64,000 nucleotides of DNA from Candidatus Thermokryptus mobilis (GCF_900070205.1 NZ_FAOO01000012.1:1-64000); one strand, 5' to 3'. Shown: positions 26,759-36,458, numbered from the stretch's first letter. The notes: generated by a model from the letters alone, not told the origin. Numbers and translations are program-made.

Positions 26759-28753
26759 TCACTTAAATAAAGCGGAGAATAATTGTTCGTGGAATTTAGC
26801 AAGCACAACTCCAAAGACAAGGGAAACAATTGACATCAACTTTATAAGTATATTCATTGAAGGTCCACTTGTATCTTTGAACGGGTCACCAACGGTATCA
26901 CCGACCACAGCTGCTTTATGCGCATCCGAACCTTTTCCGCCAAAGTTTCCAGCCTCAATGTATTTCTTTGCATTATCCCAAGCCCCACCACCATTTGCCA
27001 TAAACAAAGCGATCATCACACCCGAGGCAATTGCTCCAGCTAAAAGTCCTCCAAGTGCTTCAGGACCAAGGACAACCCCAACAAGAATAGGAACAACTAT
27101 AGCAAGAATCCCTGGCAAAAGCATCTCCTTCAATGCGCCAGCGGTTGCTATATCAACACATTTTGCTGTGTCTGGTTCAGCTTTGCCTTCAAGAAGCCCT
27201 GGTATCTCCCTGAATTGTCTCCTTACTTCTTCAACTATCTTAAACGCACTTTTCCCAACAGCTTCCATTGTTAAAGCCGCAAATAAAAATGGCATTCCAG
27301 CACCAATTAAAAGTCCAATAACTGTGTTAGCATGCATCAAATCAATTTTGTTAAGTCTAATCGTTTGTGAATATGCTGTAAAAAGTGCAAGTGCTGTCAA
27401 TGCAGCAGAACCAATAGCAAAACCCTTCCCAATTGCAGCGGTCGTGTTTCCAAGCGCATCAAGTTTATCGGTTATTTTTCTTACTTCAGGTCCAAGGTGA
27501 GACATTTCAGCTATACCACCCGCATTATCTGCAATCGGTCCATACGCATCAACCGACATCGTAATTCCTATCGTCGCAAGCATACCAACAGCCGAAATAG
27601 CTATACCATAAATACCACCAGTTATGTAAGAAATGAAAATCGCAATAGCTATAGCAAGCACTGGATATGTCGTGCTTTTAAAACCAACCGCTATACCAGT
27701 GATTATATTTGTCGCTGCACCAGTCGTAGCAGATTGAGCAATTGATTTAATCGGTGAGCCCGATGTATAATACTCACTTAAAAGCCCAATGGCTATCCCT
27801 GCAAACACCCCGGAGACAATTGGCCAGAAATATTTCAAATCACCAACAAGATTTTTCACGACAAAATATGAAATAACGATAAGCAAACCTTCAGCTACAA
27901 ATGTTGAATAACGCAGAGCTTTTTGAGGATCAATGTTCTGAAAAACTCTTATTGAAAGTGTTGCAAGAAAAGAAGCTATTGTCCCAAACATTACAATGGC
28001 AAGGGGAAGTATCATAAAATTTTCTTTATTTGAAGGCATTGTTGTCCCAACTGCGATAGTTGCTATAACAGAACCGACATAAGATTCAAAAAGGTCAGCT
28101 CCCATTCCAGCAACATCACCGACATTATCTCCGACATTATCAGCTATAACTGCTGGATTTCTCGGGTCATCCTCAGGTATGCCAGCTTCAACTTTTCCGA
28201 CGAGGTCAGCCCCAACATCAGCACTTTTTGTGTAAATTCCACCTCCAACCCTTGCAAATAAAGCGATTGAACTTGCACCCATCCCAAAACCAGTTATCAC
28301 CGTTGGGTCATTTTTGAAAAGCAGATAAAAAATTCCAAGACCGATTAACCCTACACTTGCAACCGTCATTCCCATAACTGCTCCACCAGTAAAGGAAACG
28401 ACAAGAGCCTTATTTTGACCCTGCATAGCTGCTTGTGCTGTCCTTACATTTGCACGGGTTGCAGAGGTCATACCAATAAATCCAGCAACCATTGAGGACA
28501 ACGCTCCGCTTACAAACGCGATCGCAGTTTCAATTCTTATCACAGCCCACAAAATAACGAACATAACGACAATAAAAAATACCAAAGTTGAATATTCCCT
28601 TTTGAGGAATGCAGATGCCCCTCTTTGAATAAGACGAGCGATCATTTGCATTCGCTCATTACCCGCTGGTTGTTTCAGAACATAAGAAAACAAATAGAGC
28701 GCGTATAAAATACCAAGAACACCAACAATCGGAACCCAAATTTCAAGCGACAT
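26759..28753 (-). CDS. hppA: K+-stimulated membrane pyrophosphatase, probably Na+-pumping
   Basis: 664 residues from the ATG at 28753 (GGAGG upstream), with about 16 membrane segments. The substrate site [13 protein letters not shown] and [20 protein letters not shown] are intact, as is the C-terminal [15 protein letters not shown]. Ala439 and Gly442 in NTTAAIGKG are the K+-dependent pair (Lys and Thr in K+-independent enzymes). Glu223 in DLFESY is where Na+-pumping enzymes keep their gating Glu, while plant H+ pumps have it four residues later. It would use PPi hydrolysis to export Na+, or both Na+ and H+. Pump specificity needs an assay. Confidence 0.93.
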   Translation of the reverse strand: MSLEIWVPIVGVLGILYALYLFSYVLKQPAGNERMQMIARLIQRGASAFLKREYSTLVFFIVVMFVILWAVIRIETAIAFVSGALSSMVAGFIGMTSATRANVRTAQAAMQGQNKALVVSFTGGAVMGMTVASVGLIGLGIFYLLFKNDPTVITGFGMGASSIALFARVGGGIYTKSADVGADLVGKVEAGIPEDDPRNPAVIADNVGDNVGDVAGMGADLFESYVGSVIATIAVGTTMPSNKENFMILPLAIVMFGTIASFLATLSIRVFQNIDPQKALRYSTFVAEGLLIVISYFVVKNLVGDLKYFWPIVSGVFAGIAIGLLSEYYTSGSPIKSIAQSATTGAATNIITGIAVGFKSTTYPVLAIAIAIFISYITGGIYGIAISAVGMLATIGITMSVDAYGPIADNAGGIAEMSHLGPEVRKITDKLDALGNTTAAIGKGFAIGSAALTALALFTAYSQTIRLNKIDLMHANTVIGLLIGAGMPFLFAALTMEAVGKSAFKIVEEVRRQFREIPGLLEGKAEPDTAKCVDIATAGALKEMLLPGILAIVVPILVGVVLGPEALGGLLAGAIASGVMIALFMANGGGAWDNAKKYIEAGNFGGKGSDAHKAAVVGDTVGDPFKDTSGPSMNILIKLMSIVSLVFGVVLAKFHEQLFSALFK

Positions 28754-28808
28754 CAATTAAAACCTCCGCTTTGTTTTTGATTTGCGAATTAAATTGAAAT
28801 TTAAAATA

Positions 28809-28837
28809 AATTTAAAAATCGGTTTTTAAATTTTCAA
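28809..28837 (-). promoter_or_regulatory. Sigma-70 promoter of the pyrophosphatase gene
   Basis: Minus strand: TTGAAA (28837-28832), 17 bases, TAAATT (28814-28809). It leaves a leader of about 48 bases. Confidence 0.5.
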
Positions 28838-28873
28838 GATATGCCAATTGAAGGGCAACTTTAAGGAAGGCAA

Positions 28874-28907
28874 AAAGAAAAAGGGAGAGGATTGTTAATC
28901 CCCTCCC
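28874..28907 (-). terminator. Terminator of the T9SS cargo gene
   Basis: Arms 28883-28893 and 28897-28907 form an 11-bp stem with one mismatch; TTTTT and more T-rich sequence follow on the minus strand. It lies 10 bases after the stop at 28917. Confidence 0.8.
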
Positions 28908-28916
28908 AAAATCTTA

Positions 28917-31172
28917 TTACTTTACTAAAATCATCTTTTTCACATCAACGAACTTGCCCGCCTCAAGACGGTAGAAGTAAATACCACTTGGCAAACCGCT
29001 TGCATCAAATCTGACATTATACCGACCAGGTTCTTGCTCACCATTGACCAAAGTGGCAACTTCCTGACCAAGCAAATTATAAATGACTAATTTAACTTTT
29101 GCCCTAACAGGTAAATCGTATGATATTGTAGTTGCCGGGTTAAACGGATTCGGATAATTTTGATACAAAGCAAATGTTGAAGGAATCCCAACAGTCTCAT
29201 CACGAGTAACATTTGTAATAATGGCGGAACTAACAAATGCTCCAGTTGCTGGATTGAAGAAAAGAACTAATTCCTTTTTAATGAGCTTGTCCTGTTCAAA
29301 CTTCTCACCGCTATAATCAGCACCCCAATAAATCTGACTCGTGTCTATCCCAAATTCCGAAAACGGCACTTGACCGAGATAAAAAGTCAAGCTGGTCAAA
29401 TAATCAACCGAATCGCTTCTAAATGCACTCCCACCATTTGCTTCAGCTCGTAATAAAATTTCAGGGCTATCAAGATATGAACCAATATCAGTCAATGCCC
29501 TATTGATTTCAAAAGGCAAAATCCAAACTGAATCTACTGTTGTTGAACCAAAGAAATAATGAACTGAAAATTTACCCTTCGTTGGACTCTCATATCCGTA
29601 ACTTAAAAATGTTCCCTTACCATCAATCAATGTATCACCTAAAAAACTATAATCAACGAGAAATACATACATCAATTTAGAGTCGCTTGCATAACTGCGT
29701 GCCAATGAATCAACCACTCCAAATTTTTCCTTTGCTGTCACAGGGTGAAGTGAAAACTCAGATTTATAAACAACCTCGCCCGTCACAGGATTAATAAACA
29801 ATGTCAAACCTTCCGACCAATCAAGATTTGTATATCCAACCGTCCAGAATACTTCAGTTGTGTCAACCGGTCCTCCAAAAATTCTGCCCAATGAATAAAA
29901 TATATTCGTTGCGTTAGGATTCTTGCTTCTGAAAGATGAACCGCCATTTGCCTCAGCTATAGCGAAAACGGAGTCACTATCAATGAAGCTTGCTGGAACT
30001 TCAACAAAATAAGCAAGTGTGTCAGGATAAGAGGTTGAGCTGATACCAAATGGACTTACAATTATATCAATGCTTACCTTTTGACTTGGAGAATAAAATT
30101 GGTAACCTGCAAAATATACCTTCCCATCAAGCGTTGAATCAGGAAGCTCTGCGAAAGGTCCTTCGCCAGCAAAAACATATAAGAGTTTAGCATCACTTGC
30201 CACGCTTTGAGCAATTGCTTTCACTGTGTCAAGCTTTTCCCTGACGGTAAATGGTCTCAATCTCCCAGATACATTTAATCCCGTCAAGTTTCCACCCGAT
30301 ACATTGACCGGGTCAGGTTGCCCGTCACCATTTTGATCATAAAATAAGAGCAAATCATTTTCAAAAGTAAAAATACCATCTCTACTTGTATCAAACACAG
30401 CAAAAAGATAATATCTACCATCGCGAACATATTTTATTTGGAACGAGAAATCAGAGTTAATATTCGCAGCGTATTTTACATTGACATCTTCACCTGCAAA
30501 TGGATTAGCATCAAGCAAAGCAACAACCCCCCACTTTGGATCAACGCTTGTCACCTTCTCCGGTATAGATAAGCTTTGAGACAAACGGAATATGTTAAAC
30601 TCTGGAAGTTTGATGTTCAAATCCCTTCTAAAATTGTTCGCCCCCAAGATTTTTTCTAACGAAATCTTTGCCTCTTTAAAACTCAATTCAAATTTCCCCA
30701 AATTTACAGAGGTAACTCTTGGATTTGGAACCGTTACCGTTCCGCTCACAGTTCTTTGCCCAATTACTGGCGAAGTTGTAAAGTTAAGAACATAAGGGGT
30801 TGCAAGCAAGTCGCCATCCGTTGAATACGCGCCCAATAAGATCACACAATAATCAGTATTAGGGCGTAGCTTTACCCAACCACCGACCTCGTTGGGTGAT
30901 GGTCCCAAATATGGAGCGCCAAATTCAACTGAATCAATGGGATCAAAACTGAGAAAGTTAAACGGTCCAAGCGGTATATTAGCATCTCGTGGAAACGACT
31001 TTGTCAGATCAACATGTTTAGAAAAAACAAATTTTAAAAGTACTGAATCGGGCGCAGATTTAACCCCAAATTCTCCATCAGCAGGGGTTGAGCTAATGAC
31101 AATAAAAGGTTGTTGTGATAAAGAGATGGAAAAGAATAAAATTAACAATGAAAAAATAATTTTTTCGCGCAT
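28917..31172 (-). CDS. Secreted T9SS cargo protein with Big-like N-terminus and a duplicated central module
   Basis: 751 residues from the ATG at 31172 (GGGTGGT upstream). Signal peptide (1-20) is followed by an SbsA-like Ig domain (about 25-135, STPADGEFGV), a beta-rich region with a calcium-loop-like DQNGDGQPD near 280, then two related modules of about 170 residues (about 305-475 and 480-655). Each module has ASD.KL.YVF, EANGGS.FRS and a closing LF.NP.TG motif. The end is a full type A T9SS sorting domain (NYPNPFNPATTISY to KKMILVK). It is exported and anchored or released at the cell surface. Function unknown. It lies behind a CRP-like promoter. Confidence 0.85.
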   Translation of the reverse strand: MREKIIFSLLILFFSISLSQQPFIVISSTPADGEFGVKSAPDSVLLKFVFSKHVDLTKSFPRDANIPLGPFNFLSFDPIDSVEFGAPYLGPSPNEVGGWVKLRPNTDYCVILLGAYSTDGDLLATPYVLNFTTSPVIGQRTVSGTVTVPNPRVTSVNLGKFELSFKEAKISLEKILGANNFRRDLNIKLPEFNIFRLSQSLSIPEKVTSVDPKWGVVALLDANPFAGEDVNVKYAANINSDFSFQIKYVRDGRYYLFAVFDTSRDGIFTFENDLLLFYDQNGDGQPDPVNVSGGNLTGLNVSGRLRPFTVREKLDTVKAIAQSVASDAKLLYVFAGEGPFAELPDSTLDGKVYFAGYQFYSPSQKVSIDIIVSPFGISSTSYPDTLAYFVEVPASFIDSDSVFAIAEANGGSSFRSKNPNATNIFYSLGRIFGGPVDTTEVFWTVGYTNLDWSEGLTLFINPVTGEVVYKSEFSLHPVTAKEKFGVVDSLARSYASDSKLMYVFLVDYSFLGDTLIDGKGTFLSYGYESPTKGKFSVHYFFGSTTVDSVWILPFEINRALTDIGSYLDSPEILLRAEANGGSAFRSDSVDYLTSLTFYLGQVPFSEFGIDTSQIYWGADYSGEKFEQDKLIKKELVLFFNPATGAFVSSAIITNVTRDETVGIPSTFALYQNYPNPFNPATTISYDLPVRAKVKLVIYNLLGQEVATLVNGEQEPGRYNVRFDASGLPSGIYFYRLEAGKFVDVKKMILVK

Positions 31173-31204
31173 GGTGACCACCCTTTTAGTTTGAAATTCA
31201 ATTC

Positions 31205-31248
31205 AATATAAATAGAACCTTACAAAAAACAAAGTGATCTGTGTCACA
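31205..31248 (-). promoter_or_regulatory. CRP/FNR-type activator site with class II promoter layout
   Basis: Minus strand: TGTGACACAGATCACT (31248-31233), a near-perfect TGTGA-N6-TCACA dyad, directly abuts a poor -35 (TTTGTT, 31233-31228); after 17 bases comes a good -10, TATATT (31210-31205). The dyad is centred near -42, as in class II CRP-dependent promoters. Confidence 0.6.
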
Positions 31249-31249
31249 T

Positions 31250-32494
31250 TTAAACCCGAGAAAATTTAATTTCTCCCCCAACGAAGACAGCTTTGATATG
31301 GTTTTCACCGAAAAAGTATGGTATCATTTGATAATCGTCAACATCAAACACCAAAATATCAGCCCTTTTTCCTACTTCTATACTTCCCGTTATATTTGAA
31401 ATGCCAAGTGCTCCTGCCGAATTTAAAGTTGAAGCAACTATTGCCTCCTCAATTGTCATTCTCATTTGAGTGCAAGCGATTGTCAACATCAATTGCATAT
31501 TTAAACTTGGGCATGAGCCAGGGTTAAAATCTGTTGCGATGGCAACTGGAATCCCAGCGTCTATTAATTTTCTTGCAGGTGGGTAGCGATAATTTAAAAA
31601 GAAAGAAACCCCGGGAAGCAAAACTGCAATTGCGTTTGACCTTGATAAAAGTTCAATGTCGCCATCGCTTACATTTTCAAGGTGATCAATTGAAATTGCT
31701 CCAACTTTGAGGCCAACCTTTACACCGCCACAGTTTGAAAACTGTTCTGCATGTATCTTCGGCAAAAGTCCAAATTTTTTGCCAGTGTTAAGTATCGTCT
31801 CGGATTCCTCTGGTGTAAAATAGCCATCTTCACAGAAAACATCGCAAAATTTCGCAAGATTTTTTGAAGCGATAAACGGAATCACAGTATCAACTAAAAA
31901 ATTAACATATCCCTGTTTTTCATCTTTAAACTCCGGCGGGACCGCATGCGCCCCTAAAAAAGTCGGAACAGTCATCAAGGGATTTTCATTTATCTCATTA
32001 ATGACTTCAAGGATTTTGATTTCATCTTCAAGGTTTAAACCATATCCACTTTTTATTTCAATTGTCGTCGTCCCAAATGTAAGCGCCTTTTCAGCATAAT
32101 TTTTAGAAATTTCAAGAAGCTCCTCCTTCCTCGCTTTGCGCGTTTTTTCAACAGTTCTTATGATACCCCCACCCATTTCCGCGATCTGCTGATAGGTAAA
32201 TCCCTTTATCCTTAAATTGAATTCATCTTCCCTTGTCCCTGCAAAAACGAGATGTGTATGAGAGTCAACAAACCCAGGCATCAAAACTTTACCCGTCGCA
32301 TCATAAATTTCAACCTCATCATATAATCCAAAATTAAAATCAAGCGCTCGCCCAACCCATTGAATTCTCCCATCTTTTACAAGAACGCTCCCATTCTCAA
32401 TCAAGAAAATCTCACCCTGTTTCTTACCGCGCTTAACACTTTCACCAAAAGACGCAACGGTGACAACCTGCTTAGCGTTATGAATTAAAATCAT
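31250..32494 (-). CDS. hutI: Imidazolonepropionase
   Basis: 414 residues from the ATG at 32494, 2 bases after the stop of the 71-residue gene. DSHTHLVFAGTRE has the metal His-x-His and the substrate-binding region; EIKSGYGL, HAEQ and ATDFNPGSCPS follow as in other HutI proteins of the amidohydrolase superfamily. It opens the imidazolone ring in histidine degradation. The usual partners hutH, hutU and the formimidoylglutamate step are not in this window, so the pathway must be completed elsewhere or the enzyme serves another ring opening. Confidence 0.93.
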   Translation of the reverse strand: MILIHNAKQVVTVASFGESVKRGKKQGEIFLIENGSVLVKDGRIQWVGRALDFNFGLYDEVEIYDATGKVLMPGFVDSHTHLVFAGTREDEFNLRIKGFTYQQIAEMGGGIIRTVEKTRKARKEELLEISKNYAEKALTFGTTTIEIKSGYGLNLEDEIKILEVINEINENPLMTVPTFLGAHAVPPEFKDEKQGYVNFLVDTVIPFIASKNLAKFCDVFCEDGYFTPEESETILNTGKKFGLLPKIHAEQFSNCGGVKVGLKVGAISIDHLENVSDGDIELLSRSNAIAVLLPGVSFFLNYRYPPARKLIDAGIPVAIATDFNPGSCPSLNMQLMLTIACTQMRMTIEEAIVASTLNSAGALGISNITGSIEVGKRADILVFDVDDYQMIPYFFGENHIKAVFVGGEIKFSRV

Positions 32495-32496
32495 CT

Positions 32497-32712
32497 TCAA
32501 CCCTCTTTTTTCAAGCGCTCAATCTCCCTGTTAACTTCCTCAAGCTCATCTTCAAGCTGTCTCTTATAATCCTCAAGCATCTCAATATACTCTTCCTTCG
32601 TGATATACGGACGAAATCCCGAACAGAAAGCTTCAAATGGTGGAAATCCAAATCCAAACCAAAATCCCCCAAACCTTCGCCCGAATCCTCTATGATGCCT
32701 TCGCCACCACAT
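32497..32712 (-). CDS. Small aromatic/Gly-rich protein with C-terminal coiled coil
   Basis: 71 residues. The first half is rich in Trp, Phe, Gly, Arg and His (RRHHRGFGRRFGGFWFGFG) and the second half (38-70) is a charged coiled coil (EEYIEMLEDYKRQLEDELEE). The architecture resembles small DUF5320-like proteins that sit near NifB/MRP-type iron-sulfur genes, but the match is loose and I do not assign it. It lies between the epimerase gene (14-base gap) and hutI (2-base gap), so it is almost certainly translated. Function unknown. Confidence 0.65.
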   Translation of the reverse strand: MWWRRHHRGFGRRFGGFWFGFGFPPFEAFCSGFRPYITKEEYIEMLEDYKRQLEDELEEVNREIERLKKEG

Positions 32713-32726
32713 GGCAGATTAAAATT

Positions 32727-33647
32727 TTATTTCTTAAATAAATCTTTCAAAGCCGTCTCTATTTCCGCATATTTAAATTCAAATCCAGCTTCAAGTAATC
32801 TTGATGGCTTTACCCTTACACTTGAAGTCAAAGCGACATCTGTTAATTCTTTTCCAAACAAAATTTTCAAACCGAAAATCGGAACCGGAAAAAGAGCGGG
32901 TCTTCTTAAAACCTTTGCAAAAATTTTCGTGAATTCCTCGTTCGTCACTGGATTTGGAGAGACAACATTATAAACCCCTGAAATATTTTCATTTTCAATT
33001 GCGAACTTAACCGCACTGACAAGGTCATCAATATGAACCCACGAAAGCCACGCCTTGCCGTCACCGATTTTTCCTCCAAGACCAAGTTTAAACAAAGGGA
33101 TCAATCTTGCAAGAAATCCCCCGTCTCTGCCAAGAACAATCCCTATTCTTAAAATTGCAACCCTAACGCCATAATCTTTTGCCCTTTCCGCTTCAGATTC
33201 CCAATCAATGCACAATTGCGCAAGGAAATCATCGCCATAAGAAGAATTCTCATCTATTAAGCCATCACGCTTGCTCCCATAAATCCCTATAGCCGAAGCT
33301 GAAACAAAAAGTTTTCCTCTTGAGTCAACCTTTGAAAAGGCATCAACGATTTTACGCGTTGAAAATATGCGCGACTCCCTTAACCTCTTCTTAACATTTT
33401 CTGTCCATCTTTTAGAGATGTTTTCACCAATAAAATTCAAAACCGCATCCGACCGCTCAATTATCTCAATTGGAAAATCTTCCGTCTGAGGATTCCATTT
33501 AAAGACCTCAAATTTCTTAAATTCATCAGGGACTTTATCGGGATTTCTACTTGAGATCAAGACATTATACCCACTTCTTGAGAGTTCCTCCGCCAAATGT
33601 CGCCCAATGAACCCAGTCCCACCAGCTATTGAAATAGTTTTTTGCAT
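32727..33647 (-). CDS. TIGR01777-family epimerase (YfcH/SDR39U1-like)
   Basis: 306 residues. The extended-SDR start ISIAGGTGFIGRHLAEEL binds NAD(P); SASAIGIYGS near 116 holds the Tyr of the family in place of a plain YxxxK; the C-terminal DUF1731 part has RRPALFPVP and LTSSVRVKPSRLLEAGF. This family is widespread but no reaction is proven; a role in cell division or nucleotide-sugar work has been suggested for homologues. It follows glyS by 6 bases. Confidence 0.87.
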   Translation of the reverse strand: MQKTISIAGGTGFIGRHLAEELSRSGYNVLISSRNPDKVPDEFKKFEVFKWNPQTEDFPIEIIERSDAVLNFIGENISKRWTENVKKRLRESRIFSTRKIVDAFSKVDSRGKLFVSASAIGIYGSKRDGLIDENSSYGDDFLAQLCIDWESEAERAKDYGVRVAILRIGIVLGRDGGFLARLIPLFKLGLGGKIGDGKAWLSWVHIDDLVSAVKFAIENENISGVYNVVSPNPVTNEEFTKIFAKVLRRPALFPVPIFGLKILFGKELTDVALTSSVRVKPSRLLEAGFEFKYAEIETALKDLFKK

Positions 33648-33653
33648 GCTGAT

Positions 33654-34440
33654 TTAAAGTTTTATTTTTTCTTTAAGAAAATCAAGCGCTTCACTTTTAT
33701 GAATTCTCTCTTGTTTCATCGTATCCCTATCGCGAACGGTTACAGTCCCATCTTGCAGAGTTTGCGAATCAACCGTGAAACAAAACGGCGTCCCAATCTC
33801 ATCTTGTCTCCGATACCTCCTCCCTATTGAACCGCTATCATCATAGAAGACCTTAAAATGTGGTTTTAATGATTTATAAATTTCCCAAGCTATCTCGGGC
33901 ATATTATCCCTATTGACAAGCGGTAAAACAGCTGCCTTTATCGGCGCAAGGAAAGGATGTAACCGTAAAACAGTTCTTATCTCCTTGCCCGTGTCCTCTT
34001 CGTCATAAGCATTTATCAAAACCGCAAGCAATGTCCTATCACAACCAGCAGATGTCTCAATTATGTATGGAATATACTTTTGTTTTATCTCATCATCATA
34101 ATAACTTAAGTCCTTCCCCGAGTATTGCTGATGCCTTGATAGATCATAATCCGTTCTATTATGAATCCCTTCAAGCTCCTGCCATCCAAATGGAAATTCA
34201 AATTGAATATCATAAGCTGCAGATGCGTAATGCGCAAGTTCATCTGGACCATGTTTATGAAAACGTAGCTTCTCTGGCTTTATCCCTATCCTCAAATACC
34301 ATTTATACCTTTCTTCCTTCCATACCTCAAACCATTCCATATCAGTCCCTGGTCTGACGAAAAATTGCATCTCCATTTGTTCAAACTCACGCATCCTGAA
34401 AATAAAATTCCCCGGGGTTATCTCGTTTCTGAAAGCTTTT
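33654..34440 (-). CDS. glyS: Glycyl-tRNA synthetase, C-terminal part (after a frameshift)
   Basis: This frame continues the class II dimeric glycyl-tRNA synthetase from [16 protein letters not shown] onward (from about 34440; the first ATG is at 34394). It holds [11 protein letters not shown] (motif 2 region), [19 protein letters not shown], and the motif 3 segment [16 protein letters not shown], where most family members have Glu in place of Ala at the GxxR step, so IETSAGCDR is the ATP-site loop. The anticodon-binding domain ([14 protein letters not shown] to the end) is complete. Together with 34418-34996 it makes a normal-length enzyme of about 450 residues, but the two parts are in different frames. 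Confidence 0.85.
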
Positions 34441-34996
34441 CCAATTGTGCTATCCCGAAAGGTATCTTTCTCCTCATTGAGACATAAACATTTTCAAAAT
34501 TAACATAAATACCCTGAGCGGTTTCAGGTCTCAAATAAACTATGTGCGCCTCATCTTCAACAGGTCCCATAAATGTTTTGAACATAAGGTTAAATTTCCT
34601 CGGTTCTGTTAATTCACCACCGCATTCGGGACATTTCTTCAATTTCAAATTCTCCTCTGGAATTTGATCAGCTCTGAAGCGCAATTTACAGGATTTGCAA
34701 TCAACGAGAGGATCGGTAAAATTTTCAACATGACCGGACGCTTCCCAGACCTTTGGGTGCATAAGTATTGAAGCGTCAAGACCTTCAATATCATCCCTTT
34801 CATAAACCATAGCCTGCCACCACGCCTGCTTGATGTTATTCTTAAGTTCAACCCCAAGTGGACCATAATCCCAACAAGCATTTATACCACCGTAAATCTC
34901 ACTTGACTGGAATATGAAACCCCTTCTCTTACATAGTGATACAAGCTTATCCATAATTTGCGTTTGCTGAGATGTCTCAGCGTTCTTTTTCGCCAT
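34418..34996 (-). CDS. glyS: Glycyl-tRNA synthetase, N-terminal part (before a frameshift)
   Basis: 193 residues from the ATG at 34996 (a TTG at 35005 is less likely). It begins like all alpha2 Gly[23 protein letters not shown] and [13 protein letters not shown], then a zinc-type CKSC...CPECGG insertion and [11 protein letters not shown]. At IPFGIAQ the frame shifts: relatives continue IGKAFRNE, here the sequence reads LEKLSETR and stops. One base is missing in the A/T run near 34443-34446 (minus strand CAATTGG where CAAATTGG is expected). The gene is essential and no second GlyRS is in the window. Confidence 0.85.
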   Translation of the reverse strand: MAKKNAETSQQTQIMDKLVSLCKRRGFIFQSSEIYGGINACWDYGPLGVELKNNIKQAWWQAMVYERDDIEGLDASILMHPKVWEASGHVENFTDPLVDCKSCKLRFRADQIPEENLKLKKCPECGGELTEPRKFNLMFKTFMGPVEDEAHIVYLRPETAQGIYVNFENVYVSMRRKIPFGIAQLEKLSETR

Positions 34997-35030
34997 TGCC
35001 CGCAAAATTTGTTTTTCTGAATTTTTCTAA

Positions 35031-35058
35031 AATTTAACGCTTTGGTCAAAAATTTCAA
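35031..35058 (-). promoter_or_regulatory. Putative sigma-70 promoter of glyS
   Basis: Minus strand: TTGAAA (35058-35053), 16 bases, TAAATT (35036-35031), about 35 bases before the ATG. Confidence 0.35.
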
Positions 35059-35108
35059 AGTTTTATTGAAATGTTTTAAATTTACAAAAAAGAAGAAGGC
35101 AAAATGAG

Positions 35109-36440
35109 ATGGATTTGATAGAGCTTGCCAAGTCAATAATTTCAAAAGCAACCAAAAACGGCGCCGATGAATGTGATGTCTTTATTTCAATGGATGAGGA
35201 ATTCTCTGTAACAGTAAAAGACGAAGAAATAGAATCGTTAAAAAATGCTGTCACAAAGGGACTTGGTATAAGGGTGTTTAAAGATAGAAAAATTGGCTTC
35301 GCATATACAACTGACTTCTCACAATTCGCACTTGAAAAAATAATTGATGAAGCAATTTTACTCGCCAAAAACTCAACCCCTGAGCCAGAAAACACCCTGT
35401 CCGAAAATTATGCTCCAAAAAGCAGGGAAATAAAAATTTTTGACCCATCAATTTACTCAATAAACGTTGAACAGAGAATAAACATAGCTAAAGAAATTGA
35501 AAGAAAGGCAAAATCATACGATCGCAGGATAAAAGTTGAATCAACCGGATTTGGAAGTTTAATTCAAAGACGAACAATAGCAAACTCTAACGGATTTGTA
35601 GGTCAATATGAAGGAACAATTTTTGAAATTTACTGTGCAACGATTGCGACTGAAAATTCAGATAGTCAAACCGGTTTTTATAATTCAGTCGGGCGATTTA
35701 TTGATGATTTAGAGCTACCAGAAAATGTTGCTATAAAGTCAAGCGACAGAGCTATTAAACTCCTCAACCCGAGGAAAATTAAAACTGGGAAATATCCCGT
35801 TATATTTGATCCAACAACCGCTCCAGTGATAATTTCATATATTGCAACTGCAACTAACGGGAAAAATAGTTTTAGAAAAATGAGTTTTCTCTCGGATAAA
35901 ATTGGTGAAAAGGTCGCGGGGGAAAATATAACCATAATTGATGATGGATGCCTTGACGGAAAAATAGGGTCAAAACCATTTGATGACGAAGGTATTGAAA
36001 CTAAAGAAAAATTTATAATTGAAAATGGCGTTTTAAAGACATTTCTCCTTGATTCAATCACCGCCAAAAAATTCGGTCAAATACCAACAGGTAACGCTCA
36101 CAGAAGATATAACACGATACCTTCACCTTCACCTTTGAATTTTTACCTGAAGCCTAGCAATAAAGACCCCGAAGAAATAATAAAGCAAGTCAAAGAGGGA
36201 TTACTTGTGACTAAATTAATTGGATTTGGTGTTGACATCGTGTCGGGGAACATCTCAAAGGGAGCAAGCGGTCTTTGGATCAAAAACGGTGAAATCGCAT
36301 TCGCAGTTGATAAAATTACAATCGCTGATAATCTGTCAAACATGTTGACAAAAATTTCAATCATCGGTAATGATCTGATCTTTTACGGAAATATCGCTTC
36401 ACCAACTTTTCTAGTTGAAGAGATGACAATAGCAAGTTAA
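35109..36440 (+). CDS. pmbA: TldD/PmbA family protein, PmbA (TldE) type
   Basis: 443 residues. The N-terminal domain (ADECDVF, then VTKGLGIRVFKDRKIGFAYT) and the C-terminal barrel (PVIFDPTTAPVIISYI, FDDEGIETKEKFIIENGVLKTFLLD, SPSPLNFYL) fit the family. The HExxxH zinc motif of TldD is absent, which marks it as the PmbA/TldE partner. TldD and TldE form a heterodimeric protease that trims peptides such as microcins and protein tails. TldD is not in this window. The DUF1232 gene follows after 18 bases. Confidence 0.85.
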   Translation: MDLIELAKSIISKATKNGADECDVFISMDEEFSVTVKDEEIESLKNAVTKGLGIRVFKDRKIGFAYTTDFSQFALEKIIDEAILLAKNSTPEPENTLSENYAPKSREIKIFDPSIYSINVEQRINIAKEIERKAKSYDRRIKVESTGFGSLIQRRTIANSNGFVGQYEGTIFEIYCATIATENSDSQTGFYNSVGRFIDDLELPENVAIKSSDRAIKLLNPRKIKTGKYPVIFDPTTAPVIISYIATATNGKNSFRKMSFLSDKIGEKVAGENITIIDDGCLDGKIGSKPFDDEGIETKEKFIIENGVLKTFLLDSITAKKFGQIPTGNAHRRYNTIPSPSPLNFYLKPSNKDPEEIIKQVKEGLLVTKLIGFGVDIVSGNISKGASGLWIKNGEIAFAVDKITIADNLSNMLTKISIIGNDLIFYGNIASPTFLVEEMTIAS

Positions 36441-36458
36441 ATAAATTCTTTTACCACT

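Noticed and set aside
26707-26829. N-terminal extension of dut
   Set aside because: It runs through the terminator of the upstream gene, and the ATG at 26706 fits the family start.
26742-27500. 252-residue open frame on the plus strand
   Set aside because: Antisense to the membrane pyrophosphatase; its Pro/Ala/Ser-rich composition comes from the complementary codons.
34418-34460. Programmed frameshift in glyS
   Set aside because: There is no slippery heptamer, only a short A/T run; a lost base in the sequence is simpler.
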